Shown: positions 1-8,086, numbered from the stretch's first letter. The stretch: 64,000 bases of DNA from Halomarina pelagica (GCF_024228315.1 NZ_CP100454.1:310001-374000), one strand, 5' to 3'. The notes: a model not told the origin generated them from the sequence alone. Program-made: numbers and translations.

Positions 1-54
1 TACATTCTCGGTCTTGCGTACTACATTAACCGGTATCTGCTTTGGCGGTTGTAG
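1..54 (+). CDS. C-terminal end of a gene cut by the window edge
   Basis: Reading from base 1 gives 17 residues rich in Leu, Tyr and Ile, then a TAG stop at 52-54. The composition would fit the end of a membrane protein. The rest of the gene lies outside the window and no family can be named. Bases 55-148 hold nothing I can identify. Confidence 0.3.
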   Translation, partial: YILGLAYYINRYLLWRL

Positions 55-148
55 CCGTCAAACTATCACTCAGAGCAGCCGACCTGACCTCAGACCCCGG
101 TTTCGTGGGAAGCTGAGCGTACACCTCACATTAAACGGCAGAGGCCGT

Positions 149-478
149 TCAGTCCTCGGTCCAGTACATGATATTCTCTTTTTCGATCCCACAGTTCGGA
201 CAGCTATCCGGGAACCCCTCGTCGATCTCACCCATCTCGCCACAGTTGGTACACCGCCACATAAGCTCGGCCTCGCCGAATCCGTGCCCCGAACGGGCGT
301 GTTCAATGCTCAGACGCTCCACTCCCTCTCGCGTCGAAACGAAGAATCCAGCCTCGGCGATACCTCGGGCCTCCCCGAGAACCTCTCCATCGCTATTGTA
401 GACGGTCTCTCCCAGTCTGACCGCCACTGTTTGTTGCTGACTCTCCTCATCTTCGGGTGTTTCACCGTGACCACTCAT
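149..478 (-). CDS. DUF7130-type rubredoxin-like zinc-ribbon protein
   Basis: A 109-residue acidic soluble protein. The C-terminal third carries a rubredoxin-like zinc ribbon: CTNCG near residue 76, then CPNCG about 20 residues later, so four cysteines that could hold one Zn or Fe. The N-terminal half contains a short PRC-barrel-like beta segment (VRLGETVYNSDGEVLG). Small proteins of this design are common in haloarchaea and are annotated as DUF7130; no activity is known to me. I chose the ATG at 478 because the next upstream ATG (508) adds ten residues that do not look conserved. It is the only gene at this edge and its CXXC pairs fit the redox theme next door, but no palindromic operator is visible upstream. 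Confidence 0.7.
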   Translation of the reverse strand: MSGHGETPEDEESQQQTVAVRLGETVYNSDGEVLGEARGIAEAGFFVSTREGVERLSIEHARSGHGFGEAELMWRCTNCGEMGEIDEGFPDSCPNCGIEKENIMYWTED

Positions 479-640
479 ACCGTGTGATTCGGACACGAGA
501 CCTTTCAAGGCTTCTACCTGCTAGAATTCGGTTTCGGATAAGCCAGCAGTGTTTCGTAAGAGATCAACTACTGATAGAGCCTCCAACAGCGGAATCGGAG
601 AGGATAGGTTGGAGTTAGTTCATCACTCATAGTTCTCAAC

Positions 641-654
641 ACGAATATGTTCGT
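641..654. promoter_or_regulatory. CGAA-N4-TTCG palindrome upstream of halocyanin
   Basis: ACGAATATGTTCGT has exact CGAA and TTCG arms around four bases. It lies 70 bp before the halocyanin ATG, with a TATA-like TATATC at 691-696 between them. It is one of about sixteen related sites in the first 38.5 kb. Confidence 0.6.
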
Positions 655-724
655 ACTGATTCCCGTCTTATAGGAAACAGCTCAGCCTGCTATATCTGCT
701 GTATTCGTAGGATTACCTGTAACC

Positions 725-1750
725 ATGACTACGCGACAACCAGCAATGAGTCAGGGTGTTTCACGGCGGGCAGTACTTCGCGGCGCCGCAGGAGCAGCGA
801 CGACCGCGGTTGTTCTCAATGCTGCAGCGCCTGTCGCGGCGCAGACAGGCACCGAACCTGATTACGGTGGCTGGTTCGAGAACGTGGACAACTACGACGG
901 TACGATCGACAAAACCGGCCAGAAACGGGTTACCATCACGGTTGGTGCTGAGGGCAACGGCGGGAGCTTCGCGTTTAATCCTGCCGCCGTCCGCGTTGAT
1001 CCTGGGACGACGATCGTCTGGGAGTGGACTGGAAAGGGTGGCGTCCACAACGTCGTTGACGAGGCCGGCGCCTTCGAGAGTGAGATGGTCGGTGAGGCCG
1101 GGCACACGTTCGAGTACACGGTCGAATCTAATGGCATCATCAAGTACGCCTGTCAGCCGCACAAAACGATGGGGATGAAGGGTGCGATCGTGGTCGGAAA
1201 TCCTGCCGGTGCTGGTGGAGGTGGGAACACACCAGCAGGTGAGGTAGCTGAACCAGACTACGGTGAGTGGTTCAACAACGTGAGTAACTACGAGAAAACG
1301 GTGGATAAGACCGGACAGCAGGAAGTGACAATCACCGTCGGTGCAGAGGGGAACAACGGGAGTTTCGCCTTCGATCCGCCCGCAGTCCGGATCGATCCTG
1401 GAACGACCATCGTCTGGGAGTGGTCCGGAAACGGCGGCGCCCACAACGTCGCAGCGGAAGACGGGAGCTTCGAGAGTGAAATGACTGGCGATGCAGGATT
1501 CACATTCGAACAAACGTTCGAGGAGACGGGAATCGTAAAATACGCTTGCGTTCCGCACAAGACGATGGGGATGAAAGGTGCCGTCGTCGTAGGCGGATCA
1601 CAAGCAGATGGAGCAGCAAACACGAGTTCTGATACCGGTGAGATCCTCGCCATCGGTGGCGGTCTCGGACTCGTCGGTGTGCTGATGGCGATGTTCGTGT
1701 TCGGAACGCGCAGTAAATCACGCAGGTCGACGCAGAAATCTAATCGCTAG
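725..1750 (+). CDS. Two-domain halocyanin (blue copper protein), Tat-exported, membrane anchored
   Basis: Predicted extracytoplasmic electron carrier of 341 residues. It starts with a Tat signal (SRRAVLRGAAGAATT, twin Arg at 14-15) ending near VAAQ. Two homologous plastocyanin-like domains follow, at roughly residues 48-160 and 178-295. Each carries the type-1 copper ligand set: a His in a GG-V/A-HN motif, then Cys, His and Met in YAC-x-PHKTMGMKG. A single C-terminal membrane helix (about 308-326) followed by a basic tail anchors it. Halocyanins are usually one-domain carriers to terminal oxidases or copper nitrite reductase, so the internal duplication gives two copper centres per chain. A palindromic operator and a TATA box lie upstream. 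The nearby oxidase-like genes and multicopper oxidase are plausible electron acceptors; that pairing is inference. Confidence 0.92.
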   Translation: MTTRQPAMSQGVSRRAVLRGAAGAATTAVVLNAAAPVAAQTGTEPDYGGWFENVDNYDGTIDKTGQKRVTITVGAEGNGGSFAFNPAAVRVDPGTTIVWEWTGKGGVHNVVDEAGAFESEMVGEAGHTFEYTVESNGIIKYACQPHKTMGMKGAIVVGNPAGAGGGGNTPAGEVAEPDYGEWFNNVSNYEKTVDKTGQQEVTITVGAEGNNGSFAFDPPAVRIDPGTTIVWEWSGNGGAHNVAAEDGSFESEMTGDAGFTFEQTFEETGIVKYACVPHKTMGMKGAVVVGGSQADGAANTSSDTGEILAIGGGLGLVGVLMAMFVFGTRSKSRRSTQKSNR

Positions 1751-1820
1751 GACATTACGTCCTCTTGGTCAGACTCTCCGGTCTGTATGATACTCAGACT
1801 TCTGGTTTGTCTCAATTCTT

Positions 1821-1834
1821 CCGAACATATTCGG
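1821..1834. promoter_or_regulatory. CGAA-N4-TTCG palindrome before the ferredoxin remnant
   Basis: CCGAACATATTCGG is the fullest form of the motif in the window. It lies 23 bp before the ATG at 1858 of the decayed ferredoxin gene, and the intact ferredoxin gene follows further downstream. Confidence 0.6.
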
Positions 1835-1857
1835 ATAGAGAGGTCATAAACTGCAGG

Positions 1858-2064
1858 ATGAGTGACGCAGGATATCAGGGTGTGGATTCCAGGACACCGC
1901 CATCGTTAGGATCGGAGGCAGCGGCGAAGATGTTCGGAGGAACCATCACCCGTTCTCGACGGCTATCGGCTAGTGATGCCGACGGTAGAATACCTCAGTC
2001 AGTCGAGATCAAGATCAGATATAGCGCCAAGTACCTTGACCACTTACAAAACCGCGTAAGTTGA
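1858..2064 (+). pseudogene. Remnant of a haloarchaeal 2Fe-2S ferredoxin gene
   Basis: The last 22 codons of this open frame (about 1999-2064) read IKIRYSAKYLDHLQNRVS. They match the C-terminus of the intact 2Fe-2S ferredoxin at 30900-31289 ([17 protein letters not shown]). The region that should hold the four cluster cysteines is missing; the upstream frame (MSDAGYQGVDS...) has no ferredoxin features. I read it as an internally deleted ferredoxin gene that kept its start region, promoter palindrome and 3-prime end. A second CGAA-N4-TTCG motif (1924-1937) lies inside it. The stop is 11 bp before the next, intact ferredoxin. Confidence 0.6.
1924..1937. promoter_or_regulatory. CGAA-N4-TTCG palindrome inside the ferredoxin remnant
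   Basis: GCGAAGATGTTCGG has exact CGAA and TTCG arms. It lies 138 bp before the ferredoxin at 2076, so it may serve that gene now that the reading frame around it has decayed. Confidence 0.4.
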
Positions 2065-2075
2065 GAGAGTAGATC

Positions 2076-2321
2076 ATGCGCGTCGAATTCAATCGAGATA
2101 CGTGTATCGGGATATACAACTGCGTCGCCGAATGGGAGAAATTCCAGAAGGACCTTGAGGAAGGGAAGGCCGATCTCGTGGGAAGTGAGGAAATTGACAC
2201 AAACATCTTCGTCTTGGAAGTCCCCGAAGGAGAGGAGTTCGAAGCGGAGATGGCGGGACGCGTTTGTCCCGTGGATGCGATTACCGTTTATGACGATGAA
2301 GGGAATCAAACCGTCCCTTAA
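2076..2321 (+). CDS. Small ferredoxin, single 3Fe-4S or 4Fe-4S type
   Basis: Eighty-one residues, acidic. The cysteine pattern is C-IGIY-NC near residues 10-16, with a lone CPVDAI near the C-terminus. Only three cysteines are present. That fits the single-cluster ferredoxins that hold a 3Fe-4S cluster, or a 4Fe-4S cluster with a non-Cys ligand, and often partner cytochrome P450s or other oxygenases. A roughly 30-residue acidic insertion separates the two motifs. The ABM-family monooxygenase starts 54 bp downstream on the same strand and is a plausible redox partner (inference). Confidence 0.8.
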   Translation: MRVEFNRDTCIGIYNCVAEWEKFQKDLEEGKADLVGSEEIDTNIFVLEVPEGEEFEAEMAGRVCPVDAITVYDDEGNQTVP

Positions 2322-2375
2322 AAGCGAAATCGCAGTGACGGCCACCCTCAAGCAGACAAACTGACAAAACACAAA

Positions 2376-2678
2376 ATGATTGTCGTCGAAAACCGAGTCC
2401 AGATCGCCGAATCGCACGCTGAGACGTTCGTCCAGCGACTCAAAGACAGCTTCGGGATCGAAGAACTGCCGGGATTTCTCGGACTCAAGCTGCTCGCCCC
2501 CGTCGACGCAGAGACGTATATCACGATGACCTTCTGGGAATCAGTGGAGGATTACGAAGCGTGGAAGGATGGCAAAGCGTACGACCGAGCTCATACCGAT
2601 CGATCACCGGGAGAGGTGTTCACTGCCCCAAACGAACTCGAAATTCACGAAGTCGTGGTTGAACGGGGCCCAGAGTAG
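2376..2678 (+). CDS. Antibiotic-biosynthesis-monooxygenase (ABM/HmoA-like) domain protein
   Basis: A 100-residue ferredoxin-like alpha/beta protein: MIVVENRVQIAESHAETF, then PGFLGLKLL, the family's FWES-x-EDYEAWK signature and a closing HEVVVE strand. ABM-fold proteins are small dimers that oxidise quinols or degrade haem (HmoA, IsdG). The catalytic residues of haem-degrading members cannot be confirmed here. It sits between a ferredoxin and the MIP18-like gene with short gaps, so the three probably form one transcript. Confidence 0.78.
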   Translation: MIVVENRVQIAESHAETFVQRLKDSFGIEELPGFLGLKLLAPVDAETYITMTFWESVEDYEAWKDGKAYDRAHTDRSPGEVFTAPNELEIHEVVVERGPE

Positions 2679-2724
2679 CTGAAAGCGCGTATGTCGACGC
2701 CGACGGAAGGCGAACAGGTTCGGG

Positions 2725-3351
2725 ATGAAACCTACGCTCCACGACATCGAACAGATCTTTATGTCAGGCTTCCCGTCACCGTTCTCCGGTTCCGGCGACG
2801 ACATCTTCGACGAGTACGACGAGTTCGTTCCTGAGCATATCCCCGAGTTGGGACCGTTCATCGAAGACCACGACGTTCTCACTGACGAGTGCCACATCTC
2901 GTTCCACGAACTGACGAAAGAGTTGTTCGAAGAGCGCGGCGTCTACGACATGACGTTCGGATATAATCTCGCCCAGCTCAACCTCGACCATCGGCATCCG
3001 GGCGCAGGGTATCGATATGCCGAACAAACCGATGAGCCGGCGGTACTCCGAGCGGAGTTTACGCCGACGACGCCGTTCTGTCCGCAAAGCCACACGCTCA
3101 CTATGGGTTCGTTTCGCGCATGGAATGGACTGAGTGAGCGACACAACTACGACCTCGTTCGGGTGCGCGTCCATCCTATGCATCACAAGAGCGCGGCGAT
3201 CAACGCCCAACTCGAAGAACTCGAGGAGAAATATCTCGAGACCGGCTCCGTAACGGTCGTTCTCGAGAAGGGTGATGAAATCGGCTCGAACCCGATGGAA
3301 CGGGCGATGCGGGAAGAGGGGCCGAGCCGAGGTCCACAAGCCCCGTTCTAA
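2725..3351 (+). CDS. Putative MIP18/CIA2 (DUF59)-like protein
   Basis: A 208-residue acidic protein. Residues about 115-175 contain EFTPTTPFCPQS, later VRVRVHPMHHKSAAINAQLEELEE. This resembles the core of MIP18/CIA2, the Fe-S targeting factor, where EFTPT-x-PHC is followed by a beta strand ending in a His and then VNKQLADKE. The reactive Cys of that family aligns with C at PFC. The N-terminal 100 residues are not recognisable. If the match is right, the protein could help place Fe-S clusters into the many Fe-S proteins here. The similarity was seen by eye and is not statistically tested. It is the last gene of the ferredoxin-ABM run. Confidence 0.45.
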   Translation: MKPTLHDIEQIFMSGFPSPFSGSGDDIFDEYDEFVPEHIPELGPFIEDHDVLTDECHISFHELTKELFEERGVYDMTFGYNLAQLNLDHRHPGAGYRYAEQTDEPAVLRAEFTPTTPFCPQSHTLTMGSFRAWNGLSERHNYDLVRVRVHPMHHKSAAINAQLEELEEKYLETGSVTVVLEKGDEIGSNPMERAMREEGPSRGPQAPF

Positions 3352-3378
3352 GGAAACCGGCTCATTGCTTCCGTGATT

Positions 3379-3876
3379 TCACGTGGCGAGGCATATCTCC
3401 GCTGGATGAGCTCGTACCTCACACTGATGCACACACGGATCGTCAATGTGCTCGTATAGGCGACGAATACCGTTTTCGGGGAGCTGCTGGCCGATGTCGT
3501 ACGCGGTTTCTCGATCGAGTTCGGCCCCTAGGACCGAGCAGAAAAATTGGGTCACGATGCACTGTCGCCGAGCGAAGCTGGTTGCAACCAGTTCGCCGAC
3601 TTCCGTGAGCGTGGCACCGCAATGTTTCTCGTACTCGATGAGCGAATGGTCGGCAAGTTTCGAGAACATTTCCGTCACGCTCGCCGGGTTCACGTCGAGG
3701 TACGCTCCCAGGTCGCCGGTTCGCACAGGGCCACCATCCGTTCGAAACAACCAGTAGATGCCAGTCAAATACCGACCCGCCGAGGGACTTAGGTCTACCT
3801 CGACCGTCCTGATGGACTGGTGTGAATCTACACCATCTGTAAGTGAGGACATTGCTGAACGCGAATTGGTACTCAC
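3379..3876 (-). CDS. DtxR/MntR-family metal-responsive transcriptional regulator
   Basis: Up to 165 residues; an ATG at 3852 would give a shorter start. The N-terminal winged helix (SPSAGRYLTGIYWLF, then VRTGDLGAYLDVNPASVTEMFSKLADHSLIEYEKHCGATLTEVG) is typical of the DtxR/MntR/IdeR family. The metal-binding dimerisation domain follows, ending in a Cys/His-rich stretch (CVHQCEVRAHPAEIC). Such regulators repress iron- or manganese-uptake genes when metal is bound. No SH3-like third domain is present, as in MntR and SirR. A CGAA-N4-TTCG palindrome sits 22 bp upstream, so the regulator may itself belong to the redox regulon. An iron-box-like site is visible upstream of trpS. Confidence 0.85.
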   Translation of the reverse strand: MSTNSRSAMSSLTDGVDSHQSIRTVEVDLSPSAGRYLTGIYWLFRTDGGPVRTGDLGAYLDVNPASVTEMFSKLADHSLIEYEKHCGATLTEVGELVATSFARRQCIVTQFFCSVLGAELDRETAYDIGQQLPENGIRRLYEHIDDPCVHQCEVRAHPAEICLAT

Positions 3877-3897
3877 CTGTACGTAGAAAGCTTCGCT

Positions 3898-3911
3898 CCG
3901 AATGTGTTCGC
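3898..3911. promoter_or_regulatory. CGAA-N4-TTCG palindrome upstream of the DtxR-type gene
   Basis: CCGAATGTGTTCGC has exact arms and lies 22 bp upstream of the longest start of the minus-strand regulator gene. Confidence 0.55.
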
Positions 3912-4063
3912 CTGGAATACTATGCTATTCATCAACGGACATCCTCCATACGGAGTCGACCGATGAAGTCTCTGGGCCGTAGGCCGTTGAGAAATTAATT
4001 TTGTCAGGAGGTCGAGTCAATCCCGAAATAGGGTACATTGCGTAGTGCGATGGCCCTCTTCAC

Positions 4064-4762
4064 TCAGAACGCTTCGACGTGTGGTCGAAGGTCGAGTTCG
4101 AGCGTCCAGGCGCTCGAGTCTTGCTCGACGAGGTGCCAGTAGTTCTCAGCGATCGCAACGGGATCGAGATATGCCGCCGAATTGGTATCCTCAACGTCAG
4201 GAGTGCGGATCTGGCCATCGATGACGACGTGGGCGACGTGAACTCCCTGTGGACCGAGTTCACGCGCCATCGACTCGGCCATACCGCGGACGGCGAACTT
4301 TGCCGCCGAAAAGCCGAGTGCACCCTCACGGCCCCGCATGGCAGAGGTCGCCCCGGTGAAGATGATCGTCCCGCCCTCGTTACCGAGCATATCTGGGACG
4401 GATTCCTTGGCGCAAAGGAATCCTCCGCGCGGGCCGACCGTCATAGCATTATCGAACTCCTCTACTGAAAGGTCGATTATTCCGTTCCAGGCACCGCCGC
4501 TTGCGTGGTTGACGAGCACGTCGACCGGGCCAAACATCTCTCGAACCGACTCGAACGCGTGGGTTACGTCTTCAGCATCAGTGAGATCCGTCTGGACGGC
4601 CAGTCCCGTCCCCTCGGTGTCGTCGAGGTCAGCCGCGAGGTTCTGGATGTAGGATTCCGTACGGGCCAAAAGAGCGACCCGACAACCTTCGTGGGCGAAC
4701 TTCTGTGCAATCGCCGCCCCAAGCCCTGGACCGACACCAGCGATAACTGCGGTACGTGGCAT
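4064..4762 (-). CDS. Short-chain dehydrogenase/reductase lacking the catalytic Tyr
   Basis: A 232-residue Rossmann protein starting MPRTAVIAGVGPGLGAAIA. The glycine motif, the NHASGG motif and the Ser region (TGATSAMRG) are in place. At the catalytic YxxxK position it reads GFSAAKFA, so the Tyr is Phe while the Lys is kept. I recall a subgroup of SDRs with FAAAKFALRGLAQS that share this change, so it may be a family trait rather than a mutation; their chemistry is unclear to me. The ATG at 4762 begins exactly at the Rossmann strand and is preferred over 4870. A one-mismatch palindrome lies at 4874-4887. Confidence 0.85.
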   Translation of the reverse strand: MPRTAVIAGVGPGLGAAIAQKFAHEGCRVALLARTESYIQNLAADLDDTEGTGLAVQTDLTDAEDVTHAFESVREMFGPVDVLVNHASGGAWNGIIDLSVEEFDNAMTVGPRGGFLCAKESVPDMLGNEGGTIIFTGATSAMRGREGALGFSAAKFAVRGMAESMARELGPQGVHVAHVVIDGQIRTPDVEDTNSAAYLDPVAIAENYWHLVEQDSSAWTLELDLRPHVEAF

Positions 4763-4873
4763 ATCCAGAAGGTTGAACGCCGGCAGGATAGTCTTTGACG
4801 ACAATCGGGTATTATTCCTGTTCGATTCAAGGTACGGAACGATAACAGGTACGGGGTGAAACCGCGACAAAAC

Positions 4874-4887
4874 CAGAACACGTTCGG
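4874..4887. promoter_or_regulatory. Imperfect palindrome upstream of the SDR gene
   Basis: CAGAACACGTTCGG differs from the CCGAA-N4-TTCGG form at one arm base. It is 112 bp upstream of the SDR start. This is a weak candidate. Confidence 0.3.
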
Positions 4888-5067
4888 GTGAAGACTACTC
4901 AAATTCCCAGATACTAGTATCGGTCGAGGGTATAGAAATCCGATGATTTTCCCATATACGTCGTCCAGCCGAATACGATACGAACGACCCGCGGCGTGGA
5001 AATCCTACAACGGAGCCACCGACACGCTCCAATTCTATATCAGAATACAAGTCGGCGGGGCGTGTCG

Positions 5068-6246
5068 ATGACGGCTGCGACGGTATCGCGATGGGCACGC
5101 CGATACGTCATCGTCAGTGCTCTGTTCCTCGTCGTCTGGCAGGGAGGGGCACTCGTCGGTTTCCCGCAACGGACGGAAGTGCTGCTGGGAATCTTCGGAT
5201 TCGTTCTCCACATGGTCTTCGGGAAGGCGTACTCGCTCATCCCAACGTATTTCGATCGGCAGCTAACGGTTGCTCGCGCGCCGATGGTGCAGTTTCCACT
5301 TACAGTCGTAGGAACGGGCTGTCTCGTCGGTGAATCACGTGGAATCGGGCCGAATTGGATCGGGACTGTCGGGGCAATCTTGTGGGGCGTTGGCGTCGCA
5401 GTGTTCCTCGGTGCGCTCCTATGGACGATCCGTGATAATCTGACCGGGCGTGAATCCGCGACGGGAGAGTCAAACGCAGACCGACGACCGATCGATCGCC
5501 TCGCAAATGGCTTCGTTCCTGTTGCTCTCGGTTATTTGGCCTTCGGCTCGTACGAGACTATCGCAATCTACACTGGCCTTCCAGCGCTCTTTGACGGGTA
5601 CTTCCCGCGCGTATCACACCTGCTCGCCGCGGGGACAGCCGCAATGCTGATCTTCGCTCTCGGATTCCGGTTGCTCCCTCGATTCCTCGTTGCGTCACCA
5701 CCGAAAGCACTCGTCACCGTCATCCTGCCCGCTGGCGCGTTCGGCCCGGCGTTACTCGCGGGGTATCTCGGTGGCGGTCGCTGGTTCCAGCTCGGAGCCG
5801 TCACCCAGGCAACCGCAGTAGTTGGCTATGCTCTCACGTACAGTATCCTCTTTGCGCGTTCGGATCGCCGACGCGTTGGTTTCTACGGCGTGCTTGCGGG
5901 AGCGGGAAGCGGTGTATTCGGTGTAGCACTCGGATTATCATTCGCATTCGGCCATTCGACGTCGTCGCTGGTGCTCACGCATTTTCGGCTAAACGTACTC
6001 GGCTTCCTCGGACTGACCATCATTGGCGTCGCCTACCAATTCTATCCCCCGGCTGTCGGAGCGCTTCGCGGAGCATCTGATCGAACCGCACTCGGTTCCA
6101 TCGGGAGCCTCACTGGAGGCCTTCTGCTCCAAGTAGTTGGCCTCATCGGGCAGCTGGCGTCCATACTACAAGTCGGTGAGGTACTGACGTTCATTGGCGC
6201 GATGATGTACGCGTACGTGATCGTCGCCGTGTTCCACGCGCGCTAA
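5068..6246 (+). CDS. Polytopic membrane protein resembling haem-copper oxidase subunit I / NnrS
   Basis: About 392 residues with roughly eleven hydrophobic helices. His-containing helices read LHMVFGKAYSLIPTYF, SHLLAAGTAAMLIFALGFRLLPRF and THFRLNVLGFLGLTIIGVAYQFYPP. The pattern recalls the haem-binding helices of oxidase subunit I and of NnrS-type proteins found with denitrification genes. The full set of six oxidase His ligands is not present, so it is unlikely to be a complete terminal oxidase. I chose the ATG at 5068; the upstream ATG at 4996 would add an unlikely polar leader. It is probably a haem membrane protein of nitrogen-oxide or oxygen metabolism (inference). Confidence 0.6.
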   Translation: MTAATVSRWARRYVIVSALFLVVWQGGALVGFPQRTEVLLGIFGFVLHMVFGKAYSLIPTYFDRQLTVARAPMVQFPLTVVGTGCLVGESRGIGPNWIGTVGAILWGVGVAVFLGALLWTIRDNLTGRESATGESNADRRPIDRLANGFVPVALGYLAFGSYETIAIYTGLPALFDGYFPRVSHLLAAGTAAMLIFALGFRLLPRFLVASPPKALVTVILPAGAFGPALLAGYLGGGRWFQLGAVTQATAVVGYALTYSILFARSDRRRVGFYGVLAGAGSGVFGVALGLSFAFGHSTSSLVLTHFRLNVLGFLGLTIIGVAYQFYPPAVGALRGASDRTALGSIGSLTGGLLLQVVGLIGQLASILQVGEVLTFIGAMMYAYVIVAVFHAR

Positions 6247-6267
6247 TTCAGGAAGGCGAGCGTCCGC

Positions 6268-6570
6268 CTACTCTTCGACTGGTGCGAAGACGACGACGGC
6301 CGTACTATCCTCGATTGCGTGCGGTGAAATTCCATGCTCACCGCTAAATCGGATGAGATCTCCTGGTGCGAGGGAATACGTTTCGTCGTCGAGAGACAGG
6401 TCAATCTCGCCGGTGAGAAGGTGGAGTACGATATTGGTGCCGGGATGCTGATGTGCCGGGATTTGCTGATCGGCTTCTAGCTGTAGCCGGACGGTTCGAG
6501 GCGAGCCGTGGTCGAACACCTCCGCGTGTGGCGTCTTTTCCAAGTCGTTGAGGTTTGTGATCTCAGGCAT
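6268..6570 (-). CDS. Small cupin protein (cupin 2)
   Basis: A 100-residue single-domain cupin starting MPEITNLNDL. The first cupin motif is visible around residues 36-55 (IPAHQHPGTNIVLHLLTGEI) and the second ends with GDLIRFSGEHGISPHA. His-x-His in PAHQHP and the later His could bind one metal. It is closely similar in layout to the cupin at 24134-24436. A full CCGAATATGTTCGG palindrome lies 81 bp upstream. Small cupins beside redox genes may be metal- or NO-linked sensors or isomerases; nothing here decides which. Confidence 0.8.
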   Translation of the reverse strand: MPEITNLNDLEKTPHAEVFDHGSPRTVRLQLEADQQIPAHQHPGTNIVLHLLTGEIDLSLDDETYSLAPGDLIRFSGEHGISPHAIEDSTAVVVFAPVEE

Positions 6571-6650
6571 GGGTGATTCGAGTTGAACGGGTATGGTTTC
6601 TGGCGTCACTCACAGTTGATCGTTCACCATATGCCTGCCTTCGCCTTTCT

Positions 6651-6664
6651 CCGAATATGTTCGG
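6651..6664. promoter_or_regulatory. CGAA-N4-TTCG palindrome upstream of the cupin gene
   Basis: CCGAATATGTTCGG is a perfect arm match. It is 81 bp upstream of the minus-strand cupin and 12 bp beyond the stop of the convergent-side membrane gene. A CATATG TATA-like stretch lies between it and the cupin start. Confidence 0.6.
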
Positions 6665-6675
6665 CAGATACGTTG

Positions 6676-8049
6676 TCACTGTCCCTCGGATGGTGGTTCT
6701 CGTGGCTCAGGTGCACGGTTCTGTTCAACCGGTCCAGACGTAGACATGAGGATGCCTCGAAGCCCGTACGGGCTGTGATCGCGGATTACGAGCAGCATGT
6801 TGACGACGAAGAGGCCGAAGCCAGCCGTCGCCGAGAATCCGCCAATAACCAGCACGATGGCCGGGAGTGTAAACCAGTCAGCGATGACAATTAGCCCCGT
6901 CCCGATGACAATCGCACCGAAGTCAATTGATGCGATGCGTGCGTTGTAGAGATCGTCGATCATCGGCACTGGTTCGTAACCGAGTAGGTCGCTGTAGCGG
7001 TGGACCCAGATGATGAACGGGACGATGTGGTAGAGCGTTCCCAGTACGACGAAGCCGATGATACCGAGTACGAGCAGGTGAACGGCTCCAGGCGCGCCGA
7101 ATAGTGTTGCTCGGGTAAGCGGGTCAGTGAGCCACGCCGACGCCGTGAGCAGTGCCCAGATCGCCATCACTGGAGCGACGACCGCGTACCGCGATAACAT
7201 CGGCGTCCAGTCGACCTGCGTCTCATAGAGGCGGCGAGCCAGAATCACACTGAATGCGAATAGACTGATGACCACGAGAAGTCCCCCGACGCGAGCGAGC
7301 ATTTCCATGGAGAAGAAACGTCCGAGTGCCAAGGCGATGACGCCGATCGGGTATCCGACTTCCTCAATCCGCTGGAAATACTCGTCGATACCGTGCAGTT
7401 TGGTCTGCGTGAACATCGTTCCGAGCTGGTAGAGCGCCCCGAGCACGGTAGTCAGAACAGCCCCGAATACGGCGAGTGTCGCGTGAGTCATGACAACGGT
7501 TGACCGAGAAATGTCGAGCTGACTGAAAACGGGGTACGTGAAATCGATTGCGAGGAGGTAGCCGAGCACAGTGAGCACTGCGAAGTAGCCGAGTGCAAGT
7601 GCGAAGTGACGTTCGGTGACGTCGAGCGAGTCGATCGTGAGGAGCGTCCGACCGATGTTATAGACGAAGACCCAGAAGCCGGCGACCATGAACCCGCCAA
7701 AGACGATGAGCCACGAGAGGGAACCCCAGAGCAACGTGGCGGCGAAGCCGAGCAAACCGATGGCGACGAGCCAGAGTTGTCCGACTGCAAGTCGGCGTGA
7801 GTGTAACTCCGCGCCGGACCAAACCGGAACGAACTGCGTCATCGCGCCCATAATGGTAATACACACCCACCCCGCGAGCAGTAGGTGGACGTGGGCAAGT
7901 GTCCCGAGTCCGGGAAGGAGATTCAGGGCTCCGAGAACGCCGGCGACACCACCGAACAACAGAAAGCCGAACCCGATCACGAAGTGTCGAAGCGGAATCG
8001 TCATCGGCGGCTGTTGATCAGTCTCTAACCCACCCGGGATAGCGCTCAT
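6676..8049 (-). CDS. Twelve-helix membrane protein related to haem-copper oxidase subunit I
   Basis: A 457-residue protein with about twelve membrane helices. His-bearing helices include LAHVHLLLAGWVCITIMGAM, MTHATLAVFGAVLTTVLGAL and AVHLLVLGIIGFVVLGTLYHIVPFI. Haloarchaeal proteins of this kind are often named cbb3-type oxidase subunit I, but the classical CuB His pair with a Glu/Tyr motif is not evident, so activity as a complete oxidase is doubtful. Two perfect hairpins and two operator palindromes fill the gap between its start and the divergent gene at 8324. It may act with the halocyanin in NO or O2 chemistry (inference). Confidence 0.7.
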   Translation of the reverse strand: MSAIPGGLETDQQPPMTIPLRHFVIGFGFLLFGGVAGVLGALNLLPGLGTLAHVHLLLAGWVCITIMGAMTQFVPVWSGAELHSRRLAVGQLWLVAIGLLGFAATLLWGSLSWLIVFGGFMVAGFWVFVYNIGRTLLTIDSLDVTERHFALALGYFAVLTVLGYLLAIDFTYPVFSQLDISRSTVVMTHATLAVFGAVLTTVLGALYQLGTMFTQTKLHGIDEYFQRIEEVGYPIGVIALALGRFFSMEMLARVGGLLVVISLFAFSVILARRLYETQVDWTPMLSRYAVVAPVMAIWALLTASAWLTDPLTRATLFGAPGAVHLLVLGIIGFVVLGTLYHIVPFIIWVHRYSDLLGYEPVPMIDDLYNARIASIDFGAIVIGTGLIVIADWFTLPAIVLVIGGFSATAGFGLFVVNMLLVIRDHSPYGLRGILMSTSGPVEQNRAPEPREPPSEGQ

Positions 8050-8086
8050 AGCATTCGGTACGGGTCGTGTCCACCTCTCCCTAATT

